NCBI GenBank assembly: GCA_023853785.1 | Contig: JAJIRX010000152.1 | Location: 1-64,000, forward strand | DNA: 64,000 nt | Direction: 5' to 3' | Source of the DNA: Psilocybe azurescens | Taxonomy: Eukaryota; Basidiomycota; Agaricomycetes; Agaricales; Agrocybaceae | Part shown: one piece after another, positions 9,921 through 21,744 of the stretch | Numbering within the stretch: position 1 is the stretch's first letter | Layout of the letters: every line of letters begins with the position of its first letter | Notes under the pieces: model-generated | Told to the model about the DNA's origin: nothing | The model's input: the letters and a program-made list of their open reading frames with translations, nothing else | Database searches by the model: none | Position numbers and translations under genes: made by a program

Positions 9921-11162
9921 CAGGGAGATGTTGGAAAAACGCTTACTTCACAGACTCGTTATATGCCAGTTAACATGAGATGCACGGTTTCAAGAAATTA
10001 TGGCATGACTTGCTAATAGAGCATTTTGCCTGCCTCCATATGATACTACTCTGAGTAAGTATACCGCGACATAAGCTCGATCGGCCAGCATCAGAAATAA
10101 ATACTCTACACATCACCACGGCGACATCAAGGTATTGGGATGGTCAACCATAATGAGACTTACAGTGAGCAACTGTCATATGCACAAAGTAGGCTTGCAC
10201 AATCAGGTACGCAATGGGATCTAGGCGATGAAATCTCGATCACCATGTCATCGGTCCCGATGTTCTTTTACTCAGGCACAACAGGTACAAAACATATTGG
10301 AGCTATAGTGGATACGAAGAACATGCGTCAACGACGCAGAAAAGGCTGAAGGAGTCGCCCGCAAGCATAAGACAAGGACTTAGGTGAGGTCATCAGGATG
10401 ATGGTTGATAGGCATAATCCTAAACTCTCTAGTACATCCCGCACTTTGCCGAACAGGGAAGGAATTCGTCGCAAGGAGGCTACAGGTGAGGCGACTTAAA
10501 CGTCGCGAGCGGTGTGCATTGAAATTTGGAATACGAGTTTCATAACATGGATATGAGATCCTGCCCAGTTCGTATATGGGGGAGACCACCAGAAAAAGTG
10601 CGGCATTGCGACATTGTGAAACAGACGAATTGTAAATTGCACGATATCGGATATGGTGATTTGAAGCGTCAACAGTTGGCTACGGCGTGAGCTTAAAGAG
10701 TAGAAGTTATATGCCAGAGGAACGTACGACTACTCACGGAGCCGGATCCAAAATGATAGATCTGAGGTGAGTAGAAAGACCACTCACACGATTGTGAGTG
10801 ATGCAATAATTCGGCGGCTTTCTGACCAGCATAGAGGGAAAAGATGTACGTCGCGTGTTCAACGTCTAGCAGTAGAGTTAAATCGGAATTTGAATGTTGA
10901 ACGTTGAGTTGTGCTACTCCGACGCCTATCCTCCTGCATGTCGTTGCCACCAGATTGCTACACTCACAGACAGACAAAAATGTCAGTTGTTGATTATCAA
11001 ATTCTACAAATAGCCAATTGGAAGCGATCGAGAAAGTTAAGTTGCCGAGTCTTCAACGAACCCATTCCGTGCGTCTGCAGTTTCTGGCGTCCACGGCCAC
11101 GTCCACGTCTACGTTAAAACAACCACATCTGTGTTCGCATTGAACAGTAATCGTAACCCACT
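9921..11162. other. Gene-poor stretch, no recognised gene
   Basis: Several frames of 60-95 residues exist on both strands (for example + 10140-10349 and - 10693-10977). None has a recognisable motif, a signal peptide or a convincing spliced extension. The last 100 bp are probably the promoter and leader of the dehydrogenase gene that follows. Confidence 0.4.
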
Positions 11163-13238
11163 ATGCCTGTGCTATTGGAAACTGTGTCATCTCCATCCGC
11201 ATCTACGTCTGCTTCCACAACCATCTCCCCACTCGCCACCTCTCCCCTAACCAGCTCTCCATCAAACCAAGACAGAGAATATTACGCCTCCCTCCCGATA
11301 AACACCGCGCAGAACGTGACGCCCGCCTCGCCAGTGGACGCGCAGCCGACGATTGGCCTCATCGGGATGGGTGCGATGGGCCGGATGTACGCGAAGCATT
11401 TGGGGGATGCTGGGTGGTCGAAGTGAGTTTGTGCTTTCTTTTCTTCTGGGTCTTGGATGGGTGGTGTCGGGTGGTCGGGTGCTTGGGGCATGGAGGACAT
11501 CCGCGTTCACTTCGCTTGTCTTTCAGAGCTGCGTGCTCGGATCGGTCGGTGGCTGACTGACTGACTGGCTATGCTGGCGATGATACGTTTCATGACGGTC
11601 ATGCTGATCGGAACTCGGGCTGGTCTTTTCGCTAGGATTAACGTGTGCGATATCCCGGAAAAATACGAGCAGCTGAAGGCGGACTATGCAGGTACGTTCC
11701 ACCCTGTATTTTGGTCCACTGTTCTATCAACTAACGCTGGACTGTGCTGCTAGGCAACCCCAATATTCATGCTATGCAAGACGGACACGCTGTAGCTCGC
11801 TCGTCTGACTTTATCGTGTACTCTGTCGAAGCGGAGTTCATCGAGAAGGTCGTCGCTCAATATGGACCATGTGCGTTGTTCTCTTTATATTTCATACCTC
11901 GACTACTAACAGAAGCGTCTACGTACAGCGACGAAGGTGAACGCGATCGTAGCCGGACAAACGTCGGTCAAAGCGCCAGAGAAGCAGGCGTTCGAGAAGC
12001 ATCTACCGAGGGACGTGCACATCGTATCGTGTCATTCGCTGCATGGGCCGACTGTCAGCCCACTGGGCCAGCCTCTGGTGAGTTTGTATGCGCGATCGTC
12101 GTGATCATCATCCGTCACATCTGTTGTTTTTTTACATCGCACCCTACGACGTTGTCATCTTTGCCATTTTCGAAACGTACGCGTACCAATCACAAAACCC
12201 CGCACAGATCCTTATCCAACACCGCGGCTCGAACGCCGTGCTCTCCCTCGTCGAGAACATCCTCCGCCCGCTCCGCTCAAGGCACGTTCATCTTTCCTAC
12301 GACGAGCATGATCTGGTCACCGCGAACACTCAAGCCGTCACGCACGCCGCGTTCCTGAGCATGGGCTCCGCATGGGCCGCGGCGCAGTCCTACCCCTGGG
12401 AGCAGGGGCTCTACGTTGGCGGCATCGAGACAGCGAAGGTAAATTTGACGCTCAGGATTTATGCGAACGCGTGGCATGTGTATGCAGGGCTCGCGATTCT
12501 GAACCCGGCGGCGAGAATGCAGATCGAGCGGTATGCGACGAGCGCGACGGAGCTGTTCAAGATGATGTTGGAGGGGGCAATGGCGGGGAGGAGGCCAAGC
12601 GGCGGTTTAGGGAACGGGTTGAGTGGGCTAGGGATATGGTGTTTGGGGGTGTGGCCACGGACGGCTCGGAAGGGCGTGGTGGGAGGAGGAGACGGCCGAT
12701 CTTGTTGAGCGAGGACGTGCTGGACCGGTTCAGCCTCGGCAAGACCCCCGCGCTGCGCGACAAGAAGGATCTACCACCACCTTCTCCCGTAGATCCGTCC
12801 TCGCCTACGGAGTCGCAGCGCCCGCCGTCCAAATACCGCCCGAACTCGCACCTCTCGCTGCTCGCCATGGTCGACTGCTGGGCGCACCTCTACATCAACC
12901 CATACACGCACCTCTCGCTCGCCGCGACGCCGCTCTTCCGGCTCTTCCTTGGTGTGGCCGAGCACCTCTTCCTCTCGCCCACGAACCTGCTCTCGGCGTC
13001 CATCCACTCTGCGCTGTATGACACGTGGCATCGCTCGGATGATCTGGAGTTCGTATGCGCGGCGCGGGGTGGAGCCAGTGTGTGAGCTTTGGGAGCTTTG
13101 AGGTGTATAGGAGGCGGTTTGAGGAGACGAGGGGCTTTTGAGGGGAGGTTTGAGGAGGTTGGGAGGGTGGGGGCGGAAATGATCAAGGCGGTTATGGAGA
13201 GTGAGATCAAGAGAGAGGAGGAAGAGGGGATTGCGTGA
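11163..13238 (+). CDS. TYR1: Prephenate dehydrogenase (tyrosine biosynthesis)
   Basis: NADP-dependent conversion of prephenate to 4-hydroxyphenylpyruvate, the last committed step to tyrosine. Exons: 11163-11422, 11636-11691, 11754-11870, 11929-12077, 12208 onward. The Rossmann motif is IGLIGMGAMGRMYAKHL. Later come NVCDIPEKYEQL, SDFIVYSVEAEFIEKVV, NAIVAGQTSVKAPEK, VHIVSCHSLHGPTVS, HRGSNAVLSLVENILRPL and WHVYAGLAILNPAAR, as in fungal TYR1. The reading frame is lost by one base at the G-run 12584-12587, again at 13066-13069, and again near 13130-13140; family words (RRFRERVEWARDMVF, WSQCVSFGSFEVYRRRFEE, GAEMIKAVMES) continue in the shifted frames to the TGA at 13236. An essential gene with only missing-base breaks suggests assembly errors, although a decayed second copy lies at 58.7 kb. 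Confidence 0.88.
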
Positions 13239-13564
13239 GGGAGAGGTGATTTTTTTCATTCATTGGCGGTGGCTTAATACAAACCTTAAAAAGATGTGTA
13301 CGCAGGACATCGTTGAATATTAATACCGTAATTGCTCATCGACAGTCCAGATGGGTGGATTGAAAATATTACAAATATCCTCCGCCCAAAATTCGAACAT
13401 TGTGTACCGTGGTAGTTGGTACGTAGTCAAAAACAAAAATACAAGCACTATTCTGTGTGGCTACTCTATGTTTCCTTTGCACGTCTGCGAATTTGCACCT
13501 CCAAATACATCCGCCCACCCGTATGCACGCCCCAACGCTTCCCAACCGCCTGATCTTCCCAACT

Positions 13565-14577
13565 CTACGCGCCTCCACACCCCTCGTCATTCCCTTGCGT
13601 TCCATAAATAGACCTACCGAGATAAAGCACTCTACTCGTGTCGATACCGAAGTACAGTGTTGCGTCGCTACAAAGCAAGTCTCTGACTGTATATCCACTG
13701 GTACTGGAATTTTCTCTTGTCCAGTCAATGATAATCGTGAACCCCGACGGAATCGAGCCCGTGCATCGCAATAGACAATCGCTGACTGCTTCAAAAATCG
13801 ACTGTAATCTATGGCGCACATTGATTATCGGTCTTCCTAGCACGAAGGCTAGCCGCTGGCTGCTGAATCAATTGACCAGAATGTAGGAGTGTCTGGCCCT
13901 GAATAAAATGAATACCGAAGTATCCCAGATCACGTCTTATGATGTTGGTGCAATTCTGGTTTTTTTTGTCCCCAAGCCCTGGCCGCGAATGCGACCGAGA
14001 ATTCTGTAGCCATAATGTATGATGAGTGATCTATAAGGTGTGGTCCAGCTCGGGATGGATCAGTCAGGAAGTCCGTCACGATTGCTAAATATTGGTGGTT
14101 GATTTTGAGAGCTCCTTGGAAATTTTTTATCATAGTAGTGGTCATTTCATGAAAAATTCGACTGTAAAAACGAGATTGCAGTAGAAACAACGTTGTCAGA
14201 TGCTGGTGAAGTAGATGGTAATTCTACAAGCGTTTCAAGTCTGAATTCTCTGACTACACGTTCGAGATGCATGCCCACACAGGTCGCAGCCCAGAAAGCC
14301 AGACTAGAGGTCTTGGAAACTAATGCCAGGTCTTCACACATTTTTAATCCTAGATTCCTTCATGATGTAGATAGAGCTCTTCTGTGTCGCGGAAAGACTC
14401 CATAAACATGAATTATAGACTAAAAAAGTTACGTTTTAAATAATCACTCACCGACGTATGCAGAAAATGGAAAAAGTGCGTGAGAGCCTCGGTAAACTTG
14501 AAGCTAAGAGGGGCACCATGATGGTGGTCCGTAAATATCCCTCCAGATATTAGCATATTGTTTGTATTTTTGAACAT
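13565..14577 (-). pseudogene. NLR paralogue A: N-terminal leader fused to C-terminal region, NACHT missing
   Basis: Begins MFKNTNNMLISGGIFTDHHH (ATG 14577), the same leader type as NLR B. Within a few residues it passes straight to KFTEALTHFFHFLHTSVSDYL, which in NLR B lies about 1.6 kb downstream of the start. The NACHT ATPase and the helical region after it are therefore absent. Later exons or fragments match B in order: CEDLALVSKTSSLAFWAATC (14340), QYLAIVTDFLTDPSRAGPH (14080), AVSDCLLRCTGSIPSGF and GRSIYGTQG (13600). Exons are in shifting frames, so it may be a pseudogene or a badly sequenced short form. Transcript data would be needed to tell. Confidence 0.65.
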
Positions 14578-14874
14578 TGTACGGGAAATACTGTGGATTA
14601 TAAATCTGAGAAGACGATTTGGGTATATTGCCAAGTTCTTTGTGGGCAGTAAGAGAGGATAACCACCAGAAGATAACTTTACGATTAGTGTAGTTGGACG
14701 GGGCGTTATCAAGGTGTGGTACAACCACCACGCTCACGTTGTTCTGATACTATATGGCTGTGCTTTATAGCTCGTTTGTTATTTTAGGATCAAAGCTAAC
14801 GAGGCTCATAACGGCCGCTGTTAATAAAGAGGGAGATAATTGGTAGCAGAGAACGAACAGAATGATTTTCTCTT

Positions 14875-17800
14875 TTATAGTAGATCATCGAGCGCGGCCA
14901 TCTCAGACCCGCACGGATTGCCAATAGCTTCGATCTCATGGTCTGTATTTTTGGGGAAAATGGTAACCATCACTATGACCCAGAGCACCCGAGAACCAAT
15001 ATGGAATAATATGGACATGTAGCTAGGAAGAGAAGAAAGAAGGAAGGTGTAAAAGGCATAGAATAGAGCCGCGCAGGTGAGCACGACGCAGCATACACCG
15101 CACCACGACACATTCCCACATCCATCTATACGAGAAAACAATCAGCGAGCATCTTATATAACACCTGAGAGAACGCATTACTGACCTGTCAGACGCCCAG
15201 AATTACTCGTCCAAACAATCCCCGGAAAATCATCTCGCCATGCCCTTACTTTGTACTCCTGCGTGGTAAAAGCACGCTCCGAGTATAGGCGCCTACCCGT
15301 ACAGCCGCCCCAGCTATGCGTACCCGCATGCCCGCCCGCACACCTGCACGCTTTAACTCTGCATGCCCCTGCACATCCGAGTCGTACCTAGTATCGATAG
15401 ATCCATCGAAATAAGGATCCACTATACCAGTATTGGCATTCTCTCGTGTCCCGTTGATGGATTCGTCGAGATAAAACACCGTGTCTAACTTTATATCATC
15501 TAAGTATCTGGGCTTGTATGTAACGTCTTTCCATTGCGTCCAGTCGATGGCTATGTTGAACCCTGCCGGGATAGTCCCCGTGCACCTCAACAAATAGTCG
15601 CTGACTGCGTTAAACATGGACCGCAACCTATCGTGCACATTTCCATCTGGCCTTCCTAGAGAAAAAATTAGACTCCGTTGGCTGAGCAAGGTGATTAGGT
15701 TATCCGAGTGCCCGGCTCTTGATAAGACGAATACGAAAGCGTCCCAGATGAGGTCCCATTGACCACGATCGCTCCCTACACTCGACTTCTTCCCATCCCA
15801 AGGTCTGATCACGAATGCGGCCGCAAACTCTGCAGCCGTAGTGTACGTCACCTGGTTCACAACATGGGGTCCAGCTCGAGATGGGTCGTTTAGAAAAGTT
15901 GTCACAAGCGCTAAATATTGGCCATCGGCTACATATTGGCCATCAGCTTCTTGCAACCAGGTTGTGGCCGTATTAAAAACCATGTCGTGAGATATCTCGG
16001 CAGTGAAGAGAGTGATCGTAACATAGAGAAAAAGGCCAGAAGTAGATGAAGAAGGTAGTAGGGCCGTAATAGTCTCAAGAAAGACCGCTCTGGCAACATG
16101 CTTGAGTGCTATGCCGACACAGGTGGCAGTCCAAAAGGCCAGACCAGGGCTCTGGGGGACCAAAGCGAGGTCTTCGCGCATTTGTTGGTCCCAGATACCT
16201 CGATGGCGAAGATAAAGCTCTTGCGTATCCCGGAGGGACTTCATAGGAATCAATGTAAGCTAGTTTGGATATATTTTGAGAGATAACTCACCGACGTTTG
16301 CAGAAAACTGAGAAATTCTGTCAAAGCATCACTGACTCTGAACGTTGAGAAGTACGGTCTATCATCCCAGAACCACCTCTTTGCACCGTTCAAGAAGTGG
16401 ACATAGGGCATGTTGAGGACCTCCTTCCGAAGACTGGCGTTGTCATACAGAAGAGGGCCTGCTTGTCGAAGATGACCAAACAGTGATGTGCACACAAGCT
16501 GCACGAAATCTGCGTCGAAAGTGTCCGGAAAGGCATTGCCTCCGGCAGCAACTATACAGTGTTTGGAATGAGCCAAGACTTAGTAACTTATGGGAGAGGT
16601 AGAACTTCATGAAAATTTACCTGATATCCAAAACGAGTTGATGTGAGACACGCAAAGACGTGCTGCTTCCTCGTGCACTTTACTGGGGTCAATATAGAAC
16701 TGAAGAGATCGTGTAGGGTCAAACAAAAGTCACTGAAAGACGCATGGAATAACTTGATAGGTTCCGTATTATTAGAAGCATCTACAACCGAAAGTAGATT
16801 GATGAGCAGAAGCTGGATAGCGCCTGGGCTCAGGCGCATGAACTGCTTGAGATCATAGATGGTCACATTGCCCATGACTAGAGAAAGTCCTAGCACTCGC
16901 AACGCTGCTTTGATGCCCTCCACACCGGATAGGACGTTGATGTATAGTGCGTCAAGCTGCGCATATGGTTTATCGTTATTGACAGGAAGAAGTCCATGAA
17001 TGACTTTCAGGCGATCAAGAGGGTTGTGACGAGGGGGAAGACACATATCGAATCACCGTGGCTGCGTAAATGAACTGACCTGATGATTTTGTTACCAATT
17101 TATCGATGTCTTCCTCAGAAGGCCAAGAATCTGGGAGATCAGCTCGCATGATGTGTGTCTTTCGAATTTCGTAAAATGAGTCTATCAAATATAGTCTGAT
17201 ATCCTCTTCTGGCTGATACGTGTCATCCAGTGCCAGTCGGAGAGTTAAGTTGTTGAGAGAGGGGCCAGAATATGGAATAGTCAGATGATGTTCTGGTCGG
17301 CTGGCAATGAGGAACATTAAGGGAAGAGTCGAGCGTTGATATTGGAGAGTGTTTGAAATAGTGTTTAGTATGGTGCTCTGAATTTCCGAGCCTTTGCATT
17401 CGTCTAGGCCATCAATGATAATTAGGCAGGGGAAAGGTTCGCCAGATACGAAGAGACCGGATAGCTGAAGAAGGGGGTCTACAATCAGAGTTTGGAACTG
17501 CGTTTCAAAATTGAGCTGAAAGATAGCTGGATCTTTATCGATGGCGGTCTCGATGATTGTCCGAGATTCGGGTATGCGCAATGAAACCTGATAAGCCAAC
17601 GTTGCTACGAGCGCCTTTTCGTTGTTTCGTTTGGGATCCGATCTGGAAAAAAGAAACTTGCGAGAAGGCCATTTTCCCTAAAGCATTGCTCTGCGAACGT
17701 CTGGGCTATGGCGGATTTTCCTGCACCTGCTGGTCCATATAGCCAAAGAACAAACGTTTCCCATCCAAGTTTACGAATAAACCAATCCGTGAGTCTCTGT

Positions 17801-18072
17801 AGGACTGCTATACGAGTTTTTGGATGACATTTGGGTGGGTCAAATCTCTCGCCCGAGTTATGGAGAGCCCCAAGCGAAGATGCTTCCATCAACCGATCCA
17901 TCGCTATGAGCATAAATTGATAGGTGACTGTTGTCAGTTGAAACAAGGAGATATACTTACCACTCTTTTTGGTGTTGAATACTGAAGGACTGGTGTGATG
18001 ATGGTGCTGTTGCTGGTCTTGGTATGTAAATGACCCTCCAGATACTAAGACGTTATGCGAGTTTCTGAACAT
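14875..18072 (-). CDS. NACHT-domain NLR (STAND) protein, basidiomycete type, with C-terminal membrane segments
   Basis: Putative intracellular sensor for non-self or heterokaryon incompatibility. ATG 18072: MFRNSHNVLVSGGSFTYQ is the usual leader of mushroom nwd2-like NLRs, then a His/Gln-rich patch. The Walker A is LYGPAGAGKSAIAQTFAEQC (about 17700). Walker B is CLIIIDGLDECKG (about 17400), followed by FLIASRPEHHL and SGQFIYAATVIRYV. The helical second half has LYINVLSGVEGIKAAL and FHASFSDFCL. The C-terminal region (LYLRHRGIWDQQMREDLALV, CTGTIPAGFNIAIDW) is shared with paralogues A and C. Splicing after 15246 appears to continue through WRDDFPGIVWTSNSGRL to a last exon (15137-14875) with two hydrophobic helices (VCCVVLTCAALFYAFYTF; GSRVLWVIVMVTIF). 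No WD or ankyrin repeats were seen. Confidence 0.8.
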
Positions 18073-18955
18073 CTTGGGACGGGAGGGTCAAGGTGGGCTG
18101 TGGCTAGTAACGTGATGCGGTACGTGTTTGTTCGGGTCCCTCGCAGGGAGAAAGAAAGGGTGTAGAATGACCTTCAAAAGCCTGAGCGAGAAGTAGAGGA
18201 GGGTGGTAGTAACTGCGGTATATCACATACTCAGAAGATGTGTTAATCCAACTGTGACGCGGACGTCAAAATAAAATTCTTCCCAGTGCGCAACGCCGCA
18301 AAGCATCACACTCGGAACAAAGAGGCCGTCATCCCGGCATCACAGGACGTCATTCTCTCGACAGTCAAACAAAACAATGCAGCTACCTCTTACCTTCATC
18401 TCTGCCGGTATCGAACACAAACTAATAACTGAGAAGGTGTGCAATGAAACTAATATTCCGTCTCCCCTTCTATAGGCTGTTGTGATATGAAACGAGGTCT
18501 ACGACGCTCGACGGCCTTTCTGGAGACTATTTTCCAAATCCTCCATGTTTTTTTCCGAATCGAATAGTGTTGAGCGCAGCTTTGCGAGTCGACTGCATCC
18601 TCAAAAGTGGTACGGAGATGCAAGCACACTGCACTTGTTGAAGTACTCTACGGCTACCCCACACCATTACTCAATCCACTGGTCACGATGTCGACATATT
18701 TCCCCACAATATGTTTCGGCAAGTCCGACTGTGGGATAGCGTTCTTTTTTACACCTTCGTTCTTACGGCCTGACTTTCAAACAGTTGGAAATGTATTCAA
18801 TCGATCGTCTTCATGGCCCAAGGAGGAGGAGAAGCACACAAATATCCTGCCTATCTCCAAGTAGCGGGTACTCCTACCTCTAACGTTAAAATGGCGTTCG
18901 TTTAGGAGTATTCGTTTTCGTCTCATCTTCTCCCCGCTCACGAGTCATAGCCAGC
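18073..18955. other. Intergenic region, no gene recognised
   Basis: Divergent promoter region between NLR B and the MFS transporter. Two plus-strand frames (18545-18739, 18607-18864) show no family features. The last 60 bp are pyrimidine-rich, as expected for a transporter leader. Confidence 0.4.
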
Positions 18956-21517
18956 ATGTTGGACAAGAAAACGTCTATTCCCTCAATCGATGAGAAACGG
19001 GTCGGAACGCCATCAGACGACATCGACTTTGGAGGCGATTCAACTCTCCCCCTCCCCCCTACGCTGACTCCAGAACAGCAGAAGAAGCTATGGCGCAAGG
19101 TCGATCTGAGGCTGATGCCTATCCTGGCATTAATGTATCTGCTTTCATTCATGGATCGAGGTACGTCTTAATTCTTCTCCATTCATATTACAGCAGACTC
19201 ACAGCGCCGTATCAGGAAATATCGGTGAAACCTGGAGTATCTGATAAAGTGGAGCATCGGCTTAGTCAGTTTCAGGAAATGCCAGGCTACAAGGTCTACA
19301 ATCTCAACTTCATCTGACGGGCAATGAATACAATGTCGCCTTAGTATGTTATATCCATAAAAGGCGCAGCTTTCTCGAGACTCACTCTTATCTGCAGACC
19401 ATGTATTTCATCGTCAGCAATCTCGACGTATTTGACTCGCCTCCGTTCTAACGTTTTACGCACCCCATAGCCATACTGTATATTCGAGTGCCCCGCGAAG
19501 TAAGATCTACACCACATATGACTGTGCTGCGATAATACTTACCTGCGCTTCCAGCCTCGTGTTGAAACGCTTCCGTCCTTCAAGGCCAGTCCGCTTTCTC
19601 AGACCCTAAGTTTAACCGTCTTATCGATTATTCATAGGTGGCTTCCAGGTATTACGGTACGTCTGAATGATTATTTTTACTATCTTTTAAATTTAAATTG
19701 ACCCTCACCGCTTATCGTAGGTAGCATGGGGTATTGTCATGTGAGTTGGCTTTGGTTTTTCCAGGTACAATTTTGAAGTGATGGCTTTAGGACTTTGATG
19801 GGCCTCGTTAAAAAGTAAGGTCTAGAAATATACTTTGCACACGACGCAATTTAAAACGTCTTTTATATTTAGCTATCCGCAGCTGGTGGGAGCTCGTGTT
19901 TGTCTGGGAGTTGCGGAGGCAGGTCTGTTTCCTGGAGTGGTTTACTAGTGCGTATTACTGTCAAATTTTGCACTTTATTTGTCTCTCGAAAATTGAATTA
20001 CTTCGTTGCAGTCTGACTCTCTGGTATCCGCGCCACGAACTACAATTCCGAGTCGGTATTTTCTATGGATCGGCGTCACTCGCAGGTGCCTTCTCGGGTC
20101 TACTTGCCTATGGGATTGGATTTATGAGCGGTACGGGAGGCCTGCTGGGATGGTCATGGATCTTTGTAAGCTTGTGTCACTCTCTGGTAAAGTGCCTCAT
20201 TCGACGAGGAATAGATTCTTGAAGGGATCCTCACCGCGCTCGTTGGGATTCTCGCATTCTTTGGTTTGTTTCTTTACTCTTCATCTCAAGCAATCAAGCT
20301 GATATGTTTTCCGTAAAGTCTTAGTCGATTTCCCAGCCACTGCTACCTTCCTAACGTTAGAAGAACGCTCTTTCATCGTCCATACAAAGAGTACGTTTCT
20401 CGTTTTAATCTTTACGGAATGAAATCGCTCATTTGAATTTAGAGTACGACAATTCCAGCGTTGGTGAAGAAGAGCACTTCGAAATGCGTCATCTGTGGGC
20501 TGCTGTCAGTGACTGGCAGGTACATCTTTCACACATCGATTTCTTGCCGAGTACTCTAACGCCTTGACTTCTCAGGTATGGGTACATGTCCTGGCTTATA
20601 TGTCCGTTGTTGGTCCCGGTGAGTCACACGGCCTATATGCCAATTGAAATCAGTATTCACATCGTGCAGTATACGGCATTACACTTTTCTTGCCGTGCGT
20701 TTTAACTGTATTTCAGACTCGAAAGACGCGTTGATGACTCTGTGTTAGCACCATTATTAACTCGTTTGGACATACTCCTGCGATCAGCCAGCTGCTTACA
20801 GTGCCTCCATATGTCTTCGCCAGTGAGTCTCACTGGTTATAGTTGATCCTCTACGACGCCGCTCATGTGTTGGTGCTCTTCAGCCATCTGCGTATACACC
20901 TTTGCATACTATTCGGACAAGACCAAAATGCGGTCTCCTTTCATACTCCTTGGACTCTTTTTCTGCTTGTTCGGTTTCTCCATCAATATCTCCAACGCGT
21001 CCAATGGTGTCAAGTATTTTGGGACATTCTTTGCGGTATCTGGAGGCTATGCTGCTTTTCCTGGTATAGTGGCCTGGTGAGCTATCATATCCCTTTGAAC
21101 GCAGCTCGCAATTAGATCTGACCTATACGGCAGGCTCGGAAACAATCTCTCTGGACAGTATAAACGAGGAATAGGAATGGCGATACACATCGGGGTGGGA
21201 AACTTCAGCGGGGCTATCGCTGCCAATATTTATCGCTCCAAGGATACACCGCGTTTCCTGGTCGGTCGTAAGTCATTTAGCCTTCTTCAAAGGGGAAAAA
21301 GTCATTTAAAGGCCATGTCATAGACGGCGTGGAGTTGATGTTTGTTGGAATAGGTCTCATTGTCGTTCCTATTCTCATCGTATCGTACATCCGTATCAAC
21401 AAGAAACGCGACGCGATCCAGCAAGAGGCTTTAGATCGCGGAGAGACGAGCAAATTCACGAAACAACAGTTACGTGCACTGGGCGATAGGGCTCCAGATT
21501 TTAGATATACCCTGTGA
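18956..21517 (+). CDS. MFS transporter, anion:cation symporter (Dal5/allantoate permease-like)
   Basis: Twelve-helix secondary transporter in many small exons. ATG 18956. The hydrophilic N-terminus ends in LWRKVDLRLMPILALMYLLS and FMDRG, the hallmark start of the ACS/Dal5 family. Downstream words in order: ANLVLKRF-like region, GLPGITVAWG-like (spliced around 19640-19760), GARVCLGVAEAGLFPGV, LWYPRHELQFRVGIFYGSAS, GAFSGLLAYGIGFMSG, FEMRHLWAAVSDWQVWVHV, LLTVPPYVFA, YYSDKTKMRSPFILLGLFF, GGYAAFPGIVAW, MAIHIGVGNFSGAIAANIY and a basic C-terminal tail ending at TGA 21515. It is convergent with the P450 (228 bp between stops). It could export a peptide product (compare UstT) or import a nutrient. Context favours the first only weakly. 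Confidence 0.87.
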
Positions 21518-21744
21518 TAATGTTCCTGCACGATGGACGTGTCAAGAGTTCTTCGATTACGATTTAACTACAATCAGGGTATCAGGGTCTCCAGAATACG
21601 AGACAATAAATCGATTAGGAACGAATTAAATAGTGTTTTCTATCAGCCAAGAGTGAGTGTTCGAATCTTCATTCTACTTGAGGTGGCTACCAAATGCCTA
21701 GAGGGAAAGCTAGACCACGGAAATATTGCATTGCAACAATGTCT

